In this document: one piece after another, positions 42,965 to 51,957 of the stretch
How positions within the stretch are numbered: position 1 is the stretch's first letter
How the letters are laid out: each line of letters begins with the position of its first letter
Source of the DNA: Ascidiaceihabitans sp023955215
GTDB lineage: Bacteria; Pseudomonadota; Alphaproteobacteria; Rhodobacterales; Rhodobacteraceae
DNA: 64,000 bases
Assembly: GCA_943788345.1 (NCBI GenBank)
Contig: CALSPX010000007.1
Coordinates: forward strand, 22,437-86,436
Direction of reading: 5' to 3'
Made by a program: the position numbers and the translations under genes
Notes under the pieces: model-generated
What the model saw: only the letters and a program-made list of their open reading frames with translations
What the model was told of the DNA's origin: nothing
The model's database searches: none

Positions 42965-43689
42965 GTGCTGGTACGATATATGGCGTTGGCCTTGGCCCAG
43001 GTGATCCTGATTTATTAAGCGTGAAATCTGACCGTTTGGTGCGTAACGCCAAACATGTTGCCTTTTTCCGCAAGGCAGGACGCAAAGGCCAATCAAGGCA
43101 GATTGCTGAATCTATGCTGCCCGAGGGCGTCATCGAATTCGCGATGGAGTACCCAGTCACCACTGAAATTCCGCTGAGTGATCCGCGTTACAACGAAATC
43201 CTTGTTGCGTTCTACGAGGATTGCGCGACACACCTGCGTGCCCTCGCCCAATCTGGCGAAGACGTTGTTGTCTTGTGTGAAGGTGATCCGTTTTTCTACG
43301 GTTCGTTCATGCACATGTATGAACGCCTGAAAAATGATGTGCCTGTTGATGTGGTTCCTGCGATCACTGGTATGTCGGGCGCGTGGACGGCCACTGGTCA
43401 TCCAATCACTTGGGGCGATGATGTTCTGACCGTTCTGATGGGCACCCTGCCCGAAGACGAATTGTCCCGCCGCATGGCAGACACAGACGCATTGGTCGTG
43501 ATGAAAATTGGCCGCAACATCGCGAAAGTGCGCAGTGCACTGCGCACTGCTGGAAAATTCGATGACGCGTGGATTGTTGAGTTCGCAACGATGCCAAACC
43601 AAACCGTCAGCAAGCTAAGCGAAGCAGGTGAAAAAGTGACGCCTTACTTCTCAATCATCGTGGTTCACGGTCAGGGTCGCCGTCCATGA
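42961..43689 (+). CDS. cobI: precorrin-2 C20-methyltransferase CobI
   Basis: SAM-dependent methyltransferase of the tetrapyrrole methylase fold. The N-terminal GVGLGPGDPDLLSVKSDRL and VVLCEGDPFFYGSFMHMYERL identify the CobI/CbiL branch. The 242-residue product is of normal length. Coupled to cobH and cobJ by ATGA overlaps. Confidence 0.95.
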   Translation: MSAGTIYGVGLGPGDPDLLSVKSDRLVRNAKHVAFFRKAGRKGQSRQIAESMLPEGVIEFAMEYPVTTEIPLSDPRYNEILVAFYEDCATHLRALAQSGEDVVVLCEGDPFFYGSFMHMYERLKNDVPVDVVPAITGMSGAWTATGHPITWGDDVLTVLMGTLPEDELSRRMADTDALVVMKIGRNIAKVRSALRTAGKFDDAWIVEFATMPNQTVSKLSEAGEKVTPYFSIIVVHGQGRRP

Positions 43690-44438
43690 GCGGTAGCGTT
43701 GTCATAGCTGGTATTGGACCAGGTGATGATGATCTTGTCACGCCGCAAGTCACTGACGCCTTGGCCAAGGCGACCGACATTGTTGGCTACTTTCCCTATG
43801 TGGATCGCATTGCGCCGCGCGACGGTCTAACGCGCCACGGCAGCGACAACCGAGTTGAGATTGACCGCTCCCAACATGCACTGGAAATGGCACTTGAAGG
43901 GAAACATGTCGTCGTCGTTTCATCCGGTGACCCCGGTGTGTTTGCAATGGCTGCCGCTGTTTTTGAAGCGCTTGAAAACGGGCCTAAGGATTGGCTGAAC
44001 ATTGATATCAGCGTTCTGCCCGGCATCACTGCAATGTTGGCTGCATCTGCACGTGCCGGTGCGCCCCTTGGTCATGATTTCTGCGCCATCAATTTAAGTG
44101 ACAATCTTAAACCATGGTCCATCATCGAAAAACGGTTGCGCCTAGCGGCCGAAGCCGATTTTGCTATGGCCTTTTATAACCCACGCAGCAAATCACGACC
44201 TGAAGGGTTTGAGCGCACACTTGAAATTCTCAAAGATGCCTGTGGCGATGATCGTCCCGTTATCTTCGCGCGTAACGTGTCGCGCCCTGATGAAACGATC
44301 AAGATTGTACCACTGTCACAAACCACACCGGACATGGCAGACATGCGCACGATGGTTTTGGTGGGCTCCAGCCAAACGCGCATTATCGAGCGCGAGATTG
44401 GCCCGATTGTTTACACACCAAGATCGCTTACCAAATGA
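43686..44438 (+). CDS. cobJ: precorrin-3B C17-methyltransferase CobJ
   Basis: Performs C17 methylation and ring contraction. The 250-residue product has GIGPGDDDLVTPQVTDAL, VVSSGDPGVFAMAAAVFEAL and the CobJ-type AFYNPRSKSRPEGFE. Its 3' end overlaps the 3' end of cobK, encoded on the other strand, by 28 bp. Confidence 0.95.
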   Translation: MSGSVVIAGIGPGDDDLVTPQVTDALAKATDIVGYFPYVDRIAPRDGLTRHGSDNRVEIDRSQHALEMALEGKHVVVVSSGDPGVFAMAAAVFEALENGPKDWLNIDISVLPGITAMLAASARAGAPLGHDFCAINLSDNLKPWSIIEKRLRLAAEADFAMAFYNPRSKSRPEGFERTLEILKDACGDDRPVIFARNVSRPDETIKIVPLSQTTPDMADMRTMVLVGSSQTRIIEREIGPIVYTPRSLTK

Positions 44439-45166
44439 GCCAGCCAGTCCAAAACCTCTTGTGCAGTTCCCACTTCTGGGCGTGCGGTGATGTGCGGACG
44501 GTCGATCATAATGATCGGAATATTCAAGGCGCGGGCCGCGTCAATTTTAGCACGTGCCCCATTGCCCCCGGCATTTTTAGCAACAACCAATTCGATCTTA
44601 TGATCCCGCATCAAGGCCGTGTCGTTCTCGACACTAAAGGGCCCTTGATCAACGATGATACTACGGTTTGGCAATGGCACTTCGCCACTTGGGGCATCCA
44701 CAAGGCGCAACAGGTATTGATGCTGCGGGCACGGTGCAAAGGCGTCCAAATGCATACGACCAATCGCCAACATCACTTTTTGCGCAGGTCCGCCGAGCGC
44801 GGCAACAGCACCATCAATGTCCGCAACATGTCGCCAATGATCGCCCGCTTGCGCAACCCATTTGGGTCGCGTCAAAGCCAGCAATTGCGCATTCGTTTGC
44901 GCACATGCGGCAACCGCATTCATACTCATTTGGGCAGCGAACGGATGGGTCGCATCGACCACATGCGTGATAGCGTTTTCAGCAATGTATTTGACCAATC
45001 CTTCAACACCACCAAAACCACCAATGCGCGTGGGCAAAGGTTGGCGTTTGGGGCGTGCAACACGACCCGCGTAGGAAAACGTAGCGTTAATGCCAGCGTC
45101 ATGCAGAACATGGGCCAAACCCGTGGCCTCTGTGGTGCCGCCAAGGATAAGCAGGTGATCTGTCAT
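44411..45166 (-). CDS. cobK: precorrin-6A reductase CobK
   Basis: NADPH-dependent reductase of precorrin-6A. It is the only main-pathway gene here on the minus strand. The ATG at 45166 (MTDHLLILGGTTEATGLA) gives 251 residues; an in-frame extension into cobL is rejected. Motifs: ILGGTTEA near the N-terminus, VDATHPFAAQMS, and the late VVAKNAGGNGARAKIDAA. Its start codon overlaps that of cobL in CATG, and its end overlaps cobJ. Confidence 0.94.
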   Translation of the reverse strand: MTDHLLILGGTTEATGLAHVLHDAGINATFSYAGRVARPKRQPLPTRIGGFGGVEGLVKYIAENAITHVVDATHPFAAQMSMNAVAACAQTNAQLLALTRPKWVAQAGDHWRHVADIDGAVAALGGPAQKVMLAIGRMHLDAFAPCPQHQYLLRLVDAPSGEVPLPNRSIIVDQGPFSVENDTALMRDHKIELVVAKNAGGNGARAKIDAARALNIPIIMIDRPHITARPEVGTAQEVLDWLAHLVSDLGV

Positions 45167-46355
45167 GTCTAATGTTCCTTGGTTGACCATTTTGGGCTTG
45201 GGCGAAGATGGACCAAATGCCATGACGCCTGCAAGCCTCAAGGCGCTTCAAAGTGCTGAATTCGTTATGGGGGCCGCACGCCACTTGTCACTGCTGCCTG
45301 TGGTTGATGCAGAGTTGATAACTTGGCCCGTTCCCTTTGCCGATGGTATTGCACAGCTTTTGGAGTTGCGAGGCAAACGCGTTGTCGCCTTGGCCTCTGG
45401 CGATCCGTTTTGGTTTGGTGCAGGCAGCGTTTTCGCCCGCCACTTACAGTCAGATGAATGGACTTCAATCGCAGGACCCGCAACCTTTTCACTGGCTGCG
45501 GCTCAGATGGGTTGGCCGTTAGAAAACACACTTTGCCTTGGACTACATGCCGCACCATTAACGCGCCTGCGCGCACATCTTTCCACAGGTCAGCGGTGTA
45601 TCGCGCTTTTGCGCGATGGCGCGGCTGTGCAGGAGCTGAACAGTTACATTTCAGACAACGGTTTTGGCGACAGTGACCTGACAGTCCTTGAAGCCCTTGG
45701 TGGTCCACGCCAGCGCGTCACTGCGTTTGATCAACTCAGTGAGGCAGTTCAGCATCCAGTTTGTGTAGCGATTGATATCAAGGGCAGTGGTCCTGCTATC
45801 AGCAAAGCATCAGGCAAAGACGATGCGCTATTTGCCAATGATGGGCAGATCACCAAACGCCCTATTCGCGCCCTTACTTTGTCTGCTCTTGCTCCAAAAT
45901 TTGGTGAACACCTTTGGGACCTTGGCACAGGTTCTGGATCAATCGCAATTGAATGGTTGCTAAGTCATCCATCTGTCACCGCCACTGCAGTAGAAGCAAA
46001 TTCTGAACGTGCTACGCGCGCTGCGCATAATGCTATGACGCTGGGTGTGGAGCGTTTGGACGTTATCACCGCCAAATCAATAGACGTGTTAGACGATCTG
46101 CCCGCACCAGACGTTGTGTTTGTTGGCGGTGGCCTAACTCAAGAGTTGCTAGATGTGCTTTGGAACATCATGCCGGTTGGTTGCCGTTTCGTAACCAATG
46201 CCGTGACCCTAGAATCTGAGGTAATTGTTGCGCAAGCGCATGCCGCCAAAGGCGGTGAGTTGATGCGCATCGAAATCGCCAACTCCAAAGCTCTTGGTAC
46301 AAAACGTGGTTGGTCTAGCGCCTATCCCATTGTCCAGTGGAGCGTGACACGATGA
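45165..46355 (+). CDS. cobL: precorrin-6Y C5,15-methyltransferase (decarboxylating) CobL
   Basis: Two-domain methyltransferase of 396 residues. The N-terminal CobE/CbiE half has LGLGEDGPNAMTPASLKAL and VALASGDPFWFGAGS; the C-terminal CbiT half has ALTLSALAPKFGEHLWDLGTGSG, the SAM-binding motif. It methylates C5 and C15 and removes the acetate carboxyl at C12. Starts head-to-head with cobK and overlaps cobE by 4 bp. Confidence 0.95.
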   Translation: MSNVPWLTILGLGEDGPNAMTPASLKALQSAEFVMGAARHLSLLPVVDAELITWPVPFADGIAQLLELRGKRVVALASGDPFWFGAGSVFARHLQSDEWTSIAGPATFSLAAAQMGWPLENTLCLGLHAAPLTRLRAHLSTGQRCIALLRDGAAVQELNSYISDNGFGDSDLTVLEALGGPRQRVTAFDQLSEAVQHPVCVAIDIKGSGPAISKASGKDDALFANDGQITKRPIRALTLSALAPKFGEHLWDLGTGSGSIAIEWLLSHPSVTATAVEANSERATRAAHNAMTLGVERLDVITAKSIDVLDDLPAPDVVFVGGGLTQELLDVLWNIMPVGCRFVTNAVTLESEVIVAQAHAAKGGELMRIEIANSKALGTKRGWSSAYPIVQWSVTR

Positions 46356-46717
46356 TCGTTGCAGGGTTTGGGTTTCGCGGCTGCGCGACCATCGACAGCT
46401 TAACCTCTGCCTTCAGCGAAACCGGCCTTAGCGCGGTAGATGCTATTGCAACGGCCGAAGACAAATCCAAAACCCCTGTGTTCATTGATTTTGCAAAAAC
46501 CATTGGCGCACAGATCGTTTCAATTGACGCATCTACATTGACCCACATCGAAACCCAGACCCAATCACAAGCCAGCCAAACCCACCGTGACACGGGTAGC
46601 GTGGCAGAAGCAGCTGCCCTTGCTGCTTTGGGTAAAGATGCAAAGTTGCTGGCACCCCGTTCCATTTCTAATGACCGCATGGCAACCTGTGCCATCGCCC
46701 AAGGACCCAAATCATGA
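46352..46717 (+). CDS. cobE: cobalamin biosynthesis protein CobE
   Basis: Small 121-residue protein matching the CbiG C-terminal/CobE domain: MIVAGFGFRGCATIDSL at the start and a late SVAEAAALAALGKDAKLLAPR. CobE is required for B12 synthesis but its exact step is not settled. The ATG at 46352 overlaps the cobL stop (ATGA), and cobM follows with another ATGA overlap. An earlier in-frame ATG at 46337 is less likely. Confidence 0.85.
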   Translation: MIVAGFGFRGCATIDSLTSAFSETGLSAVDAIATAEDKSKTPVFIDFAKTIGAQIVSIDASTLTHIETQTQSQASQTHRDTGSVAEAAALAALGKDAKLLAPRSISNDRMATCAIAQGPKS

Positions 46718-47508
46718 CTGTACACTTCATTGGCGCAGGCCCCGGTGCCGCCGATCTTTTGACCCTGCGTGGCCGCGACATCATCGCGGCATGCCCTGTC
46801 TGCCTATACGCAGGATCACTGGTTCCACAGGAAATTTTGGGCCACTGCCCTGCCGACGCTGAGATCATTAATACCGCAGCGATGGACCTTGATACCATCA
46901 TCGCCACCATCAAAACAGCAACTGAGGCGGGCAAAGACGTGGCGCGTTTGCACTCAGGCGACTTGTCTGTGTGGTCTGCAATGGGTGAACAAATGCGCCG
47001 TCTGCGCGCTGAAAATATTGCGGTCAGCGTAACACCAGGCGTGCCATCCTTTGCCGCCGCTGCTGCGGCACTGGGCACTGAACTGACATTACCCGGATTG
47101 GCACAATCGGTTGTGTTAACACGCACACCTGGCCGCGCGTCCTCAATGCCAGAGGGTGAAAGCCTAAAGAATTTCGCAGCCACCGGCGCGACGCTCGCGA
47201 TCCACCTGTCTATTCAGAACCTTGATACCGTCGTTGCTGATCTTACCCCGTCTTATGGTGATGATTGCCCTGTTGCGGTTGTGTACCGCGCATCATGGCC
47301 AGACGAACAAATCATCCGCGCAACCTTGTCCACCATCGCCGCAACCGTCACGCCAGAAATCGCACGTACCGCGTTGATCCTTGTTGGTCCGGCGTTGGCT
47401 GGCGAAGGGTTCGACGAAAGCTGTCTTTACGCGACTGACTATGACCGCCGTTATCGCCCTCAAACTGCTGAAAGCCCTTGGGCCAGCTGGAGTCCTGACG
47501 ATGAATAA
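46714..47508 (+). CDS. cobM: precorrin-4 C11-methyltransferase CobM
   Basis: SAM-dependent methylation at C11. The 264-residue protein has FIGAGPGAADLLTLRGRDI, VARLHSGDLSVWSAMGEQM and the CobM-type VVLTRTPGRASSMPEGE. Normal length. It overlaps cobE by 4 bp and cobB by 8 bp. Confidence 0.96.
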   Translation: MTVHFIGAGPGAADLLTLRGRDIIAACPVCLYAGSLVPQEILGHCPADAEIINTAAMDLDTIIATIKTATEAGKDVARLHSGDLSVWSAMGEQMRRLRAENIAVSVTPGVPSFAAAAAALGTELTLPGLAQSVVLTRTPGRASSMPEGESLKNFAATGATLAIHLSIQNLDTVVADLTPSYGDDCPVAVVYRASWPDEQIIRATLSTIAATVTPEIARTALILVGPALAGEGFDESCLYATDYDRRYRPQTAESPWASWSPDDE

Positions 47509-48814
47509 TATGCCCAAAGGCCTACTCATTTCCGCCCCTAGTTCGGGCACCGGCAAAACAACTGTCATGTTGGGATTGCTGCGTGCTTTGGCAGAGGACG
47601 GGTTGAACGTTCAGCCCTTCAAAAGTGGTCCTGATTATATTGACCCGGCGTTTCACCGCGCAGCCGCTGGCCGGCCCTCATTCAACTTTGATACATGGGC
47701 GATGAACCCGTCACTGTTGGGCGCGATTTCAGCTCAAGCTGAAGGATCAGATATCGTGATCGCTGAGGGGTCCATGGGCCTGTATGATGGCGTTGCGAAA
47801 CCGGGTGCAACAGGTCACGGAACCAGCGCAGAGACGGCGGCAAAAATGGGCTGGGGCGTGATCCTTGTGATTGATGTCAGCGGTCAAGCACAGTCTGCGG
47901 CTGCAACAGCTTTGGGTTTTGCCAAGTACAATCCCGATCTTAATTTCGCAGGTGTGATCCTGAACCGTGTGGCGTCACCGCGCCACGAACGCCTGACCCG
48001 TTTAGGAATGGAGAAACACGGCATTAAGGTGCTAGGGAGCTTGCCCCGCCGCGGCGATCTTGCGTTGCCTGAACGCCACCTTGGACTAATCCAAGCGGTA
48101 GAACATCCCGACCTTGAAGCGGCGATTTCTGGGTATGCCAACTTCCTGCGCGAGAACGTGGATTTAGAGGCGATCAAAGCCGCAGCTACAGGTGGCGACG
48201 CATTGCCGGCAGGCCAACTGCCTAAACCACCTGCGCAACGGATCGCGTTGGCTCAGGACGCTGCATTCTCATTCACCTACCCGCACCTAGTCGCTGGATG
48301 GCGGGCGCATGGGGCAGAGATCATTCCGTTCTCACCACTTGCCGATGAAGCACCTGACAATGACGCCGATCTGGTTTGGTTGCCCGGTGGATACCCCGAA
48401 TTGCACGCAGGTTCGTTGGCCGCAGCGTCTAACTTTCGCAAAGCGATGATGGAGCACGCCAAAACACGACCTGTGCACGGGGAGTGTGGCGGCTACATGG
48501 CGTTGGGTAAAACCTTGGTCGACAAGGAAGGGAACAGCCACGAAATGCTAGGCCTTCTTGGCCTTGTCACCAGCTATGAAAAGCGCAAGTTCCACCTTGG
48601 CTACCGCAAAGCGCATTTGATTGCACCTATGCCGGGGTTTGCCACGGGTGAAGCATTGCGTGGCCATGAGTTCCATTATTCCACCATTCTAGAGGAACCT
48701 GATGCACCGCTGGCCGAAGTCTTGGACGCAGAAGGCAACCCAGTTCCAGAAACTGGCTCCATCAATGGCAACGTCACAGGCACCTTCTTTCACCTGATTG
48801 CAGAGGCCAGCTAA
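47501..48814 (+). CDS. cobB: hydrogenobyrinic acid a,c-diamide synthase CobB
   Basis: Glutamine-dependent amidation of side chains a and c. The ATG at 47501 is chosen; one at 47510 is possible, and a longer frame would sit inside cobM. The 437-residue product has the ATP site GLLISAPSSGTGKTTVMLG near residue 6-24 and the amidotransferase nucleophile in GECGGYMALG, with a late catalytic histidine region. Its stop is directly followed by the cobA start. Confidence 0.95.
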   Translation: MNNMPKGLLISAPSSGTGKTTVMLGLLRALAEDGLNVQPFKSGPDYIDPAFHRAAAGRPSFNFDTWAMNPSLLGAISAQAEGSDIVIAEGSMGLYDGVAKPGATGHGTSAETAAKMGWGVILVIDVSGQAQSAAATALGFAKYNPDLNFAGVILNRVASPRHERLTRLGMEKHGIKVLGSLPRRGDLALPERHLGLIQAVEHPDLEAAISGYANFLRENVDLEAIKAAATGGDALPAGQLPKPPAQRIALAQDAAFSFTYPHLVAGWRAHGAEIIPFSPLADEAPDNDADLVWLPGGYPELHAGSLAAASNFRKAMMEHAKTRPVHGECGGYMALGKTLVDKEGNSHEMLGLLGLVTSYEKRKFHLGYRKAHLIAPMPGFATGEALRGHEFHYSTILEEPDAPLAEVLDAEGNPVPETGSINGNVTGTFFHLIAEAS

Positions 48815-49546
48815 ATGACCGGTTTTGTAAGCTTCGTCGGCTCAGGGCCCGGCGATCCTGAATTGCTCACTTTGAAAGCGGTGGACCGTTTAAAGACAGC
48901 GGATGCTGTTTTGTTTGATGACCTGTCATCCGGTCCTATTCTGTCACATGCTGGCAAGGGTACCGATTTGGTCGGCGTTGGGAAACGCGCAGGTCGCGCC
49001 TCCCCTAAGCAAAGCCATGTCAGTCAATTGTTGGTTGAGTATGCGCAAACAGGCGCACGTGTTGTACGTCTTAAAAGTGGCGATGGCGGAATGTTTGGGC
49101 GCCTTGAGGAAGAGATTTTAGCATTGCGCGAAGCGGGCATTCCCTACGAAATCATACCCGGCATTCCATCAGCCTGCGCTGCTGCGGCCGCGGCAGGCAT
49201 TCCCCTAACCCGTCGAATGACGGCACGCCGCGTGCAGTTCGTGACTGGGCATGATGTGGATGGCACTTTGCCTAATGATGCGAACCTTGTGGCACTTGCC
49301 GATCCTATGGCAACAACCGTGGTGTTCATGGGTAAACGGACGTTTCCGGCCTTGCTTGAAAAATTGATCGCGCATGGTTTGCCACGTGACACACCCGCCC
49401 TTTTGGCCGAAGCGGTCAGCACACCGGAACAGTCGTTAAAGCGCACAACGGTTTCGGAATTGGCCAAGGAACTTCAGGCAGAGTTTTCACCGAACCCTGC
49501 CCTGATCCTATATGGTCCTTTGGCGACAGATTACGACGATGGATAG
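48815..49546 (+). CDS. cobA: uroporphyrinogen-III C-methyltransferase (SUMT)
   Basis: Makes precorrin-2 from uroporphyrinogen III, the committed branch to corrins. The 243-residue single-domain enzyme has FVGSGPGDPELLTLKAVDRL, VRLKSGDGGMFGRLEEEI and the SUMT-type IPGIPSACAAAAAAGIPLTRR. The KSGDGGMFGR form is slightly unusual against the common KGGDPFVFGR. The stop overlaps cobF by 8 bp. Confidence 0.94.
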   Translation: MTGFVSFVGSGPGDPELLTLKAVDRLKTADAVLFDDLSSGPILSHAGKGTDLVGVGKRAGRASPKQSHVSQLLVEYAQTGARVVRLKSGDGGMFGRLEEEILALREAGIPYEIIPGIPSACAAAAAAGIPLTRRMTARRVQFVTGHDVDGTLPNDANLVALADPMATTVVFMGKRTFPALLEKLIAHGLPRDTPALLAEAVSTPEQSLKRTTVSELAKELQAEFSPNPALILYGPLATDYDDG

Positions 49547-50279
49547 CCTAACGCTCATCGGCATCGGGACCGGCAATCCTGACCACCTTACATTTGAAGG
49601 CGCACGCGCAATCCAAGAGGCGACAACGATTCTGATCCCCCGCAAGGGCGGTGAAAAATCCGACCTTGCTGATCTGCGCCGTCAGATTGTTGAGAAGGTT
49701 GTGGTGGGCGATGGCCCACAAATTATCGAATTTGATCTGCCCGTACGTAAATCTGATGGTGACTATTTAGAAAACGTTGATCTGTGGCACGATGCAATCG
49801 CGGATACGTGGATCAAGGCCGCAGGTAATACTGAACGCGCGGCGTTGTTGATCTGGGGCGACCCATCGCTTTATGACAGTTCGCTGCGTATTGCCTCGCG
49901 TCTCAAACCCTATCCAAAGGTACGCGTCGTTGCGGGGATCACAACGCTTCAAGTTTTGACTGCAGCCCACGCAATCCCTGTGAATGAAATAGGGGCACCC
50001 TTTGTTGTGACCACGGGGCGACAGTTACGCGACAATGGTTGGCCCAAAGGTGCTGACAGCGCCATTTTTATGCTCGATGGCAACTGTGCATTTCAAACGC
50101 TGAATGGTGCAGATTTTGACATCTGGTGGGGCGCTTATCTGGGGATGGAGAATCAAATCATCCGCTCTGGCCCGCTTGATCTTGTCAAAGACGAGATCAT
50201 TTCGGCCCGTGCAAAAGCACGCGCCGCACATGGATGGATCATGGATGCATACTTATTACGTCGTAAACGGCCAGAATAG
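49539..50279 (+). CDS. cobF: precorrin-6A synthase (deacetylating) CobF
   Basis: Methylates C1 and releases acetate. The ATG at 49539 (MDSLTLIGIGTGNPD) is chosen to match the tetrapyrrole methylase start; the frame extends a little further upstream in cobA. The 246-residue product has LIWGDPSLYDSSLRIA and LDGNCAFQTL, typical of CobF. It is the last gene of the operon. Confidence 0.94.
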   Translation: MDSLTLIGIGTGNPDHLTFEGARAIQEATTILIPRKGGEKSDLADLRRQIVEKVVVGDGPQIIEFDLPVRKSDGDYLENVDLWHDAIADTWIKAAGNTERAALLIWGDPSLYDSSLRIASRLKPYPKVRVVAGITTLQVLTAAHAIPVNEIGAPFVVTTGRQLRDNGWPKGADSAIFMLDGNCAFQTLNGADFDIWWGAYLGMENQIIRSGPLDLVKDEIISARAKARAAHGWIMDAYLLRRKRPE

Positions 50280-50338
50280 CCTTGGGCATTAAGTTGTCCC
50301 TTGTGCGACTCACGGATGGGGTTGTAGACGTAAAGGGC

Positions 50339-50520
50339 TTGGTGTTCGTCGGTTTTGTCGATGAACGAAGAGGGAATTGGGTTAGGTTTAAGTCAACCAA
50401 ATCCCAGGCCGCCCCCGCGACTGTATGCGAAGAGCGGGTTTCGAATTTGCCACTCACCCTATTTGGTGGGGAAGGTCGAAGCCACGTGATGAAACGCAAG
50501 CCAGGAGACCTGCCGGGCTG
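50339..50520 (+). promoter_or_regulatory. cobalamin riboswitch ahead of cbtB-cbtA
   Basis: Signature elements are AGAGGGAATTGGG, CAGGCCGCCCCCGCGACTGT and GCAAGCCAGGAGACCTGCC near the 3' end (about 50497-50515). It lies 45 bp upstream of the cbtB ATG with a strong AAGGAG site in between, so control at translation or early transcription is expected. The spacer 50280-50338 carries nothing else that I recognise. Confidence 0.93.
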
Positions 50521-50564
50521 AAACGTAATTAAATCTGTCGGGTGTGACAGTAAGGAGAAGACCA

Positions 50565-50753
50565 ATGAAGACGACTGCAGCAACTATGACCGTAGAAGAT
50601 CACGCATCAGCCAGCCGCACAGGTTTGGCGTCTGCATTTTTCGCATTGATCCTTGGCGTAGGCATCATTGCCGTCACTGGCCACGTTCAAGCAGCAGCAT
50701 TGCACGATGCGGCACACGACGTGCGTCACGCAACTGGCTTCCCCTGCCACTAA
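50565..50753 (+). CDS. cbtB: cobalt transporter subunit CbtB
   Basis: A 62-residue protein with one transmembrane segment and the histidine-rich C-terminal signature HDAAHDVRHATGFPCH typical of CbtB. It accompanies CbtA in cobalt uptake under B12 riboswitch control. The ATG at 50565 follows AAGGAG by 7 nt; an upstream in-frame ATG at 50544 has no site. Separated by 1 bp from cbtA. Confidence 0.93.
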   Translation: MKTTAATMTVEDHASASRTGLASAFFALILGVGIIAVTGHVQAAALHDAAHDVRHATGFPCH

Positions 50754-50754
50754 A

Positions 50755-51435
50755 ATGTTTGCACGCATTGTAACCAGCGCATTGTTCGCTGGCGCTACGG
50801 CTGGGTTGTTGATCGCCCTGTTGCAGTATGCGTTCGTGCAACCTGTGTTATTGCACGCTGAACTTTATGAAACTGGTACCTTGGTGCATTTTGGTGCCGC
50901 TCCGGTTTCCGCAATTCAAGACGTGAGTGGGTTTGATCCCTTGCGCGACCTCCTGTCTGTTCTGTTCACCATGCTGACCTACTGCGGTTATGCGATGATC
51001 CTTGTCGCGCTCATGGGCGTTGCAGAAGAACGCGGTGCCGACATCACACTGCGCAACGGCATGATCTGGGGTCTTATGGGCTTCATCGCAGCGCACCTTG
51101 CACCAGCCTTTTCATTGCCCCCTGAAGTACCGGGTGTTGCGGCAGCCGATGTGTTGCTGCGCCAGTACTGGTGGTTTGCGACTGTTGCGACAGCTGCAAT
51201 CGCGATGTGGTTGATCGCCTTCCACTTCACAATGGTCGGCGTTGGCGCTGCGATTGTGCTTCTGCTGCTGCCCCACATCATTGGTGCACCACAACCAGCT
51301 GAGTTCACAGGCCCCGTTCCAACGGAAATCGGTGCGTTGTTTGCTTCTCGTGCACTGAGTGTAGGATTGGCTGCTTGGATCATCCTCGGTGCATTTTGCG
51401 CATACTTTTGGACCAAAGAAGGCGAAGCGGCCTAA
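50755..51435 (+). CDS. cbtA: cobalt transporter subunit CbtA
   Basis: A 226-residue integral membrane protein with five or six hydrophobic segments, start MFARIVTSALFAGATAGLLIALLQ and the motif WGLMGFIAAHLAPAFSLPPE typical of CbtA. It probably transports cobalt across the inner membrane for corrin synthesis. It follows cbtB by 1 bp and precedes the histidine-rich gene by 36 bp. Confidence 0.93.
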   Translation: MFARIVTSALFAGATAGLLIALLQYAFVQPVLLHAELYETGTLVHFGAAPVSAIQDVSGFDPLRDLLSVLFTMLTYCGYAMILVALMGVAEERGADITLRNGMIWGLMGFIAAHLAPAFSLPPEVPGVAAADVLLRQYWWFATVATAAIAMWLIAFHFTMVGVGAAIVLLLLPHIIGAPQPAEFTGPVPTEIGALFASRALSVGLAAWIILGAFCAYFWTKEGEAA

Positions 51436-51471
51436 TCACCGCTTCCCACTTTTTCAAACAGGAAAAACGAC

Positions 51472-51957
51472 ATGGATCGTAGACTTTCAATGCTCCTGAT
51501 CGGTTTGGTCTTTGGCGGTGGCATCGGGTTCACAATTGCGGCCGGTAATGGTGTTACGTTTGACGGCCACGATCACGCGACTGGACACGGTGGTGGTGGC
51601 CACGATCATTCAGAAATCACATCAATCGACCTACCTGCAGGTGATACAGCACCAACACTTGCTGCGCAGATATTCAAAGATCCGGCGTCGGGCTGGAACC
51701 TCAAGATTGAGAAAACCAACTTTACCTTCGCCCCTCAAAACGCGAGCACGGTTGATGTAACAGGCGAGGGCCATGCGCATCTCTATGTGAACGGCGATAA
51801 GACTGCACGCCTCTATGCGGATTGGTTCCACATAGATCACTTACCCGAAGGTGATGTGCTGATCGAAGTCGCGCTGAACTCAAACGACCACAGCCAGCTT
51901 AGCGTTGATGGTGTCCCATTACGGGTCGGTGTTCAGGTCATAAACACAACAAATTAA
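51472..51957 (+). CDS. histidine-rich, membrane-anchored protein downstream of cbtBA
   Basis: A 161-residue protein of no family I can name. One N-terminal hydrophobic segment (about residues 6-24) suggests a signal anchor or peptide. It is followed by a His-rich stretch, GHDHATGHGGGGHDHSE (about residues 32-48), and a globular domain with GEGHAHLYVNGDKTARLY, DWFHIDHL and NDHSQLSVDG, where histidines could also bind metal. Position after cbtA suggests co-transcription under the B12 riboswitch and a cobalt capture or delivery role in the periplasm. A terminal overlap of 4 bp with the facing gene is present. Confidence 0.72.
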   Translation: MDRRLSMLLIGLVFGGGIGFTIAAGNGVTFDGHDHATGHGGGGHDHSEITSIDLPAGDTAPTLAAQIFKDPASGWNLKIEKTNFTFAPQNASTVDVTGEGHAHLYVNGDKTARLYADWFHIDHLPEGDVLIEVALNSNDHSQLSVDGVPLRVGVQVINTTN

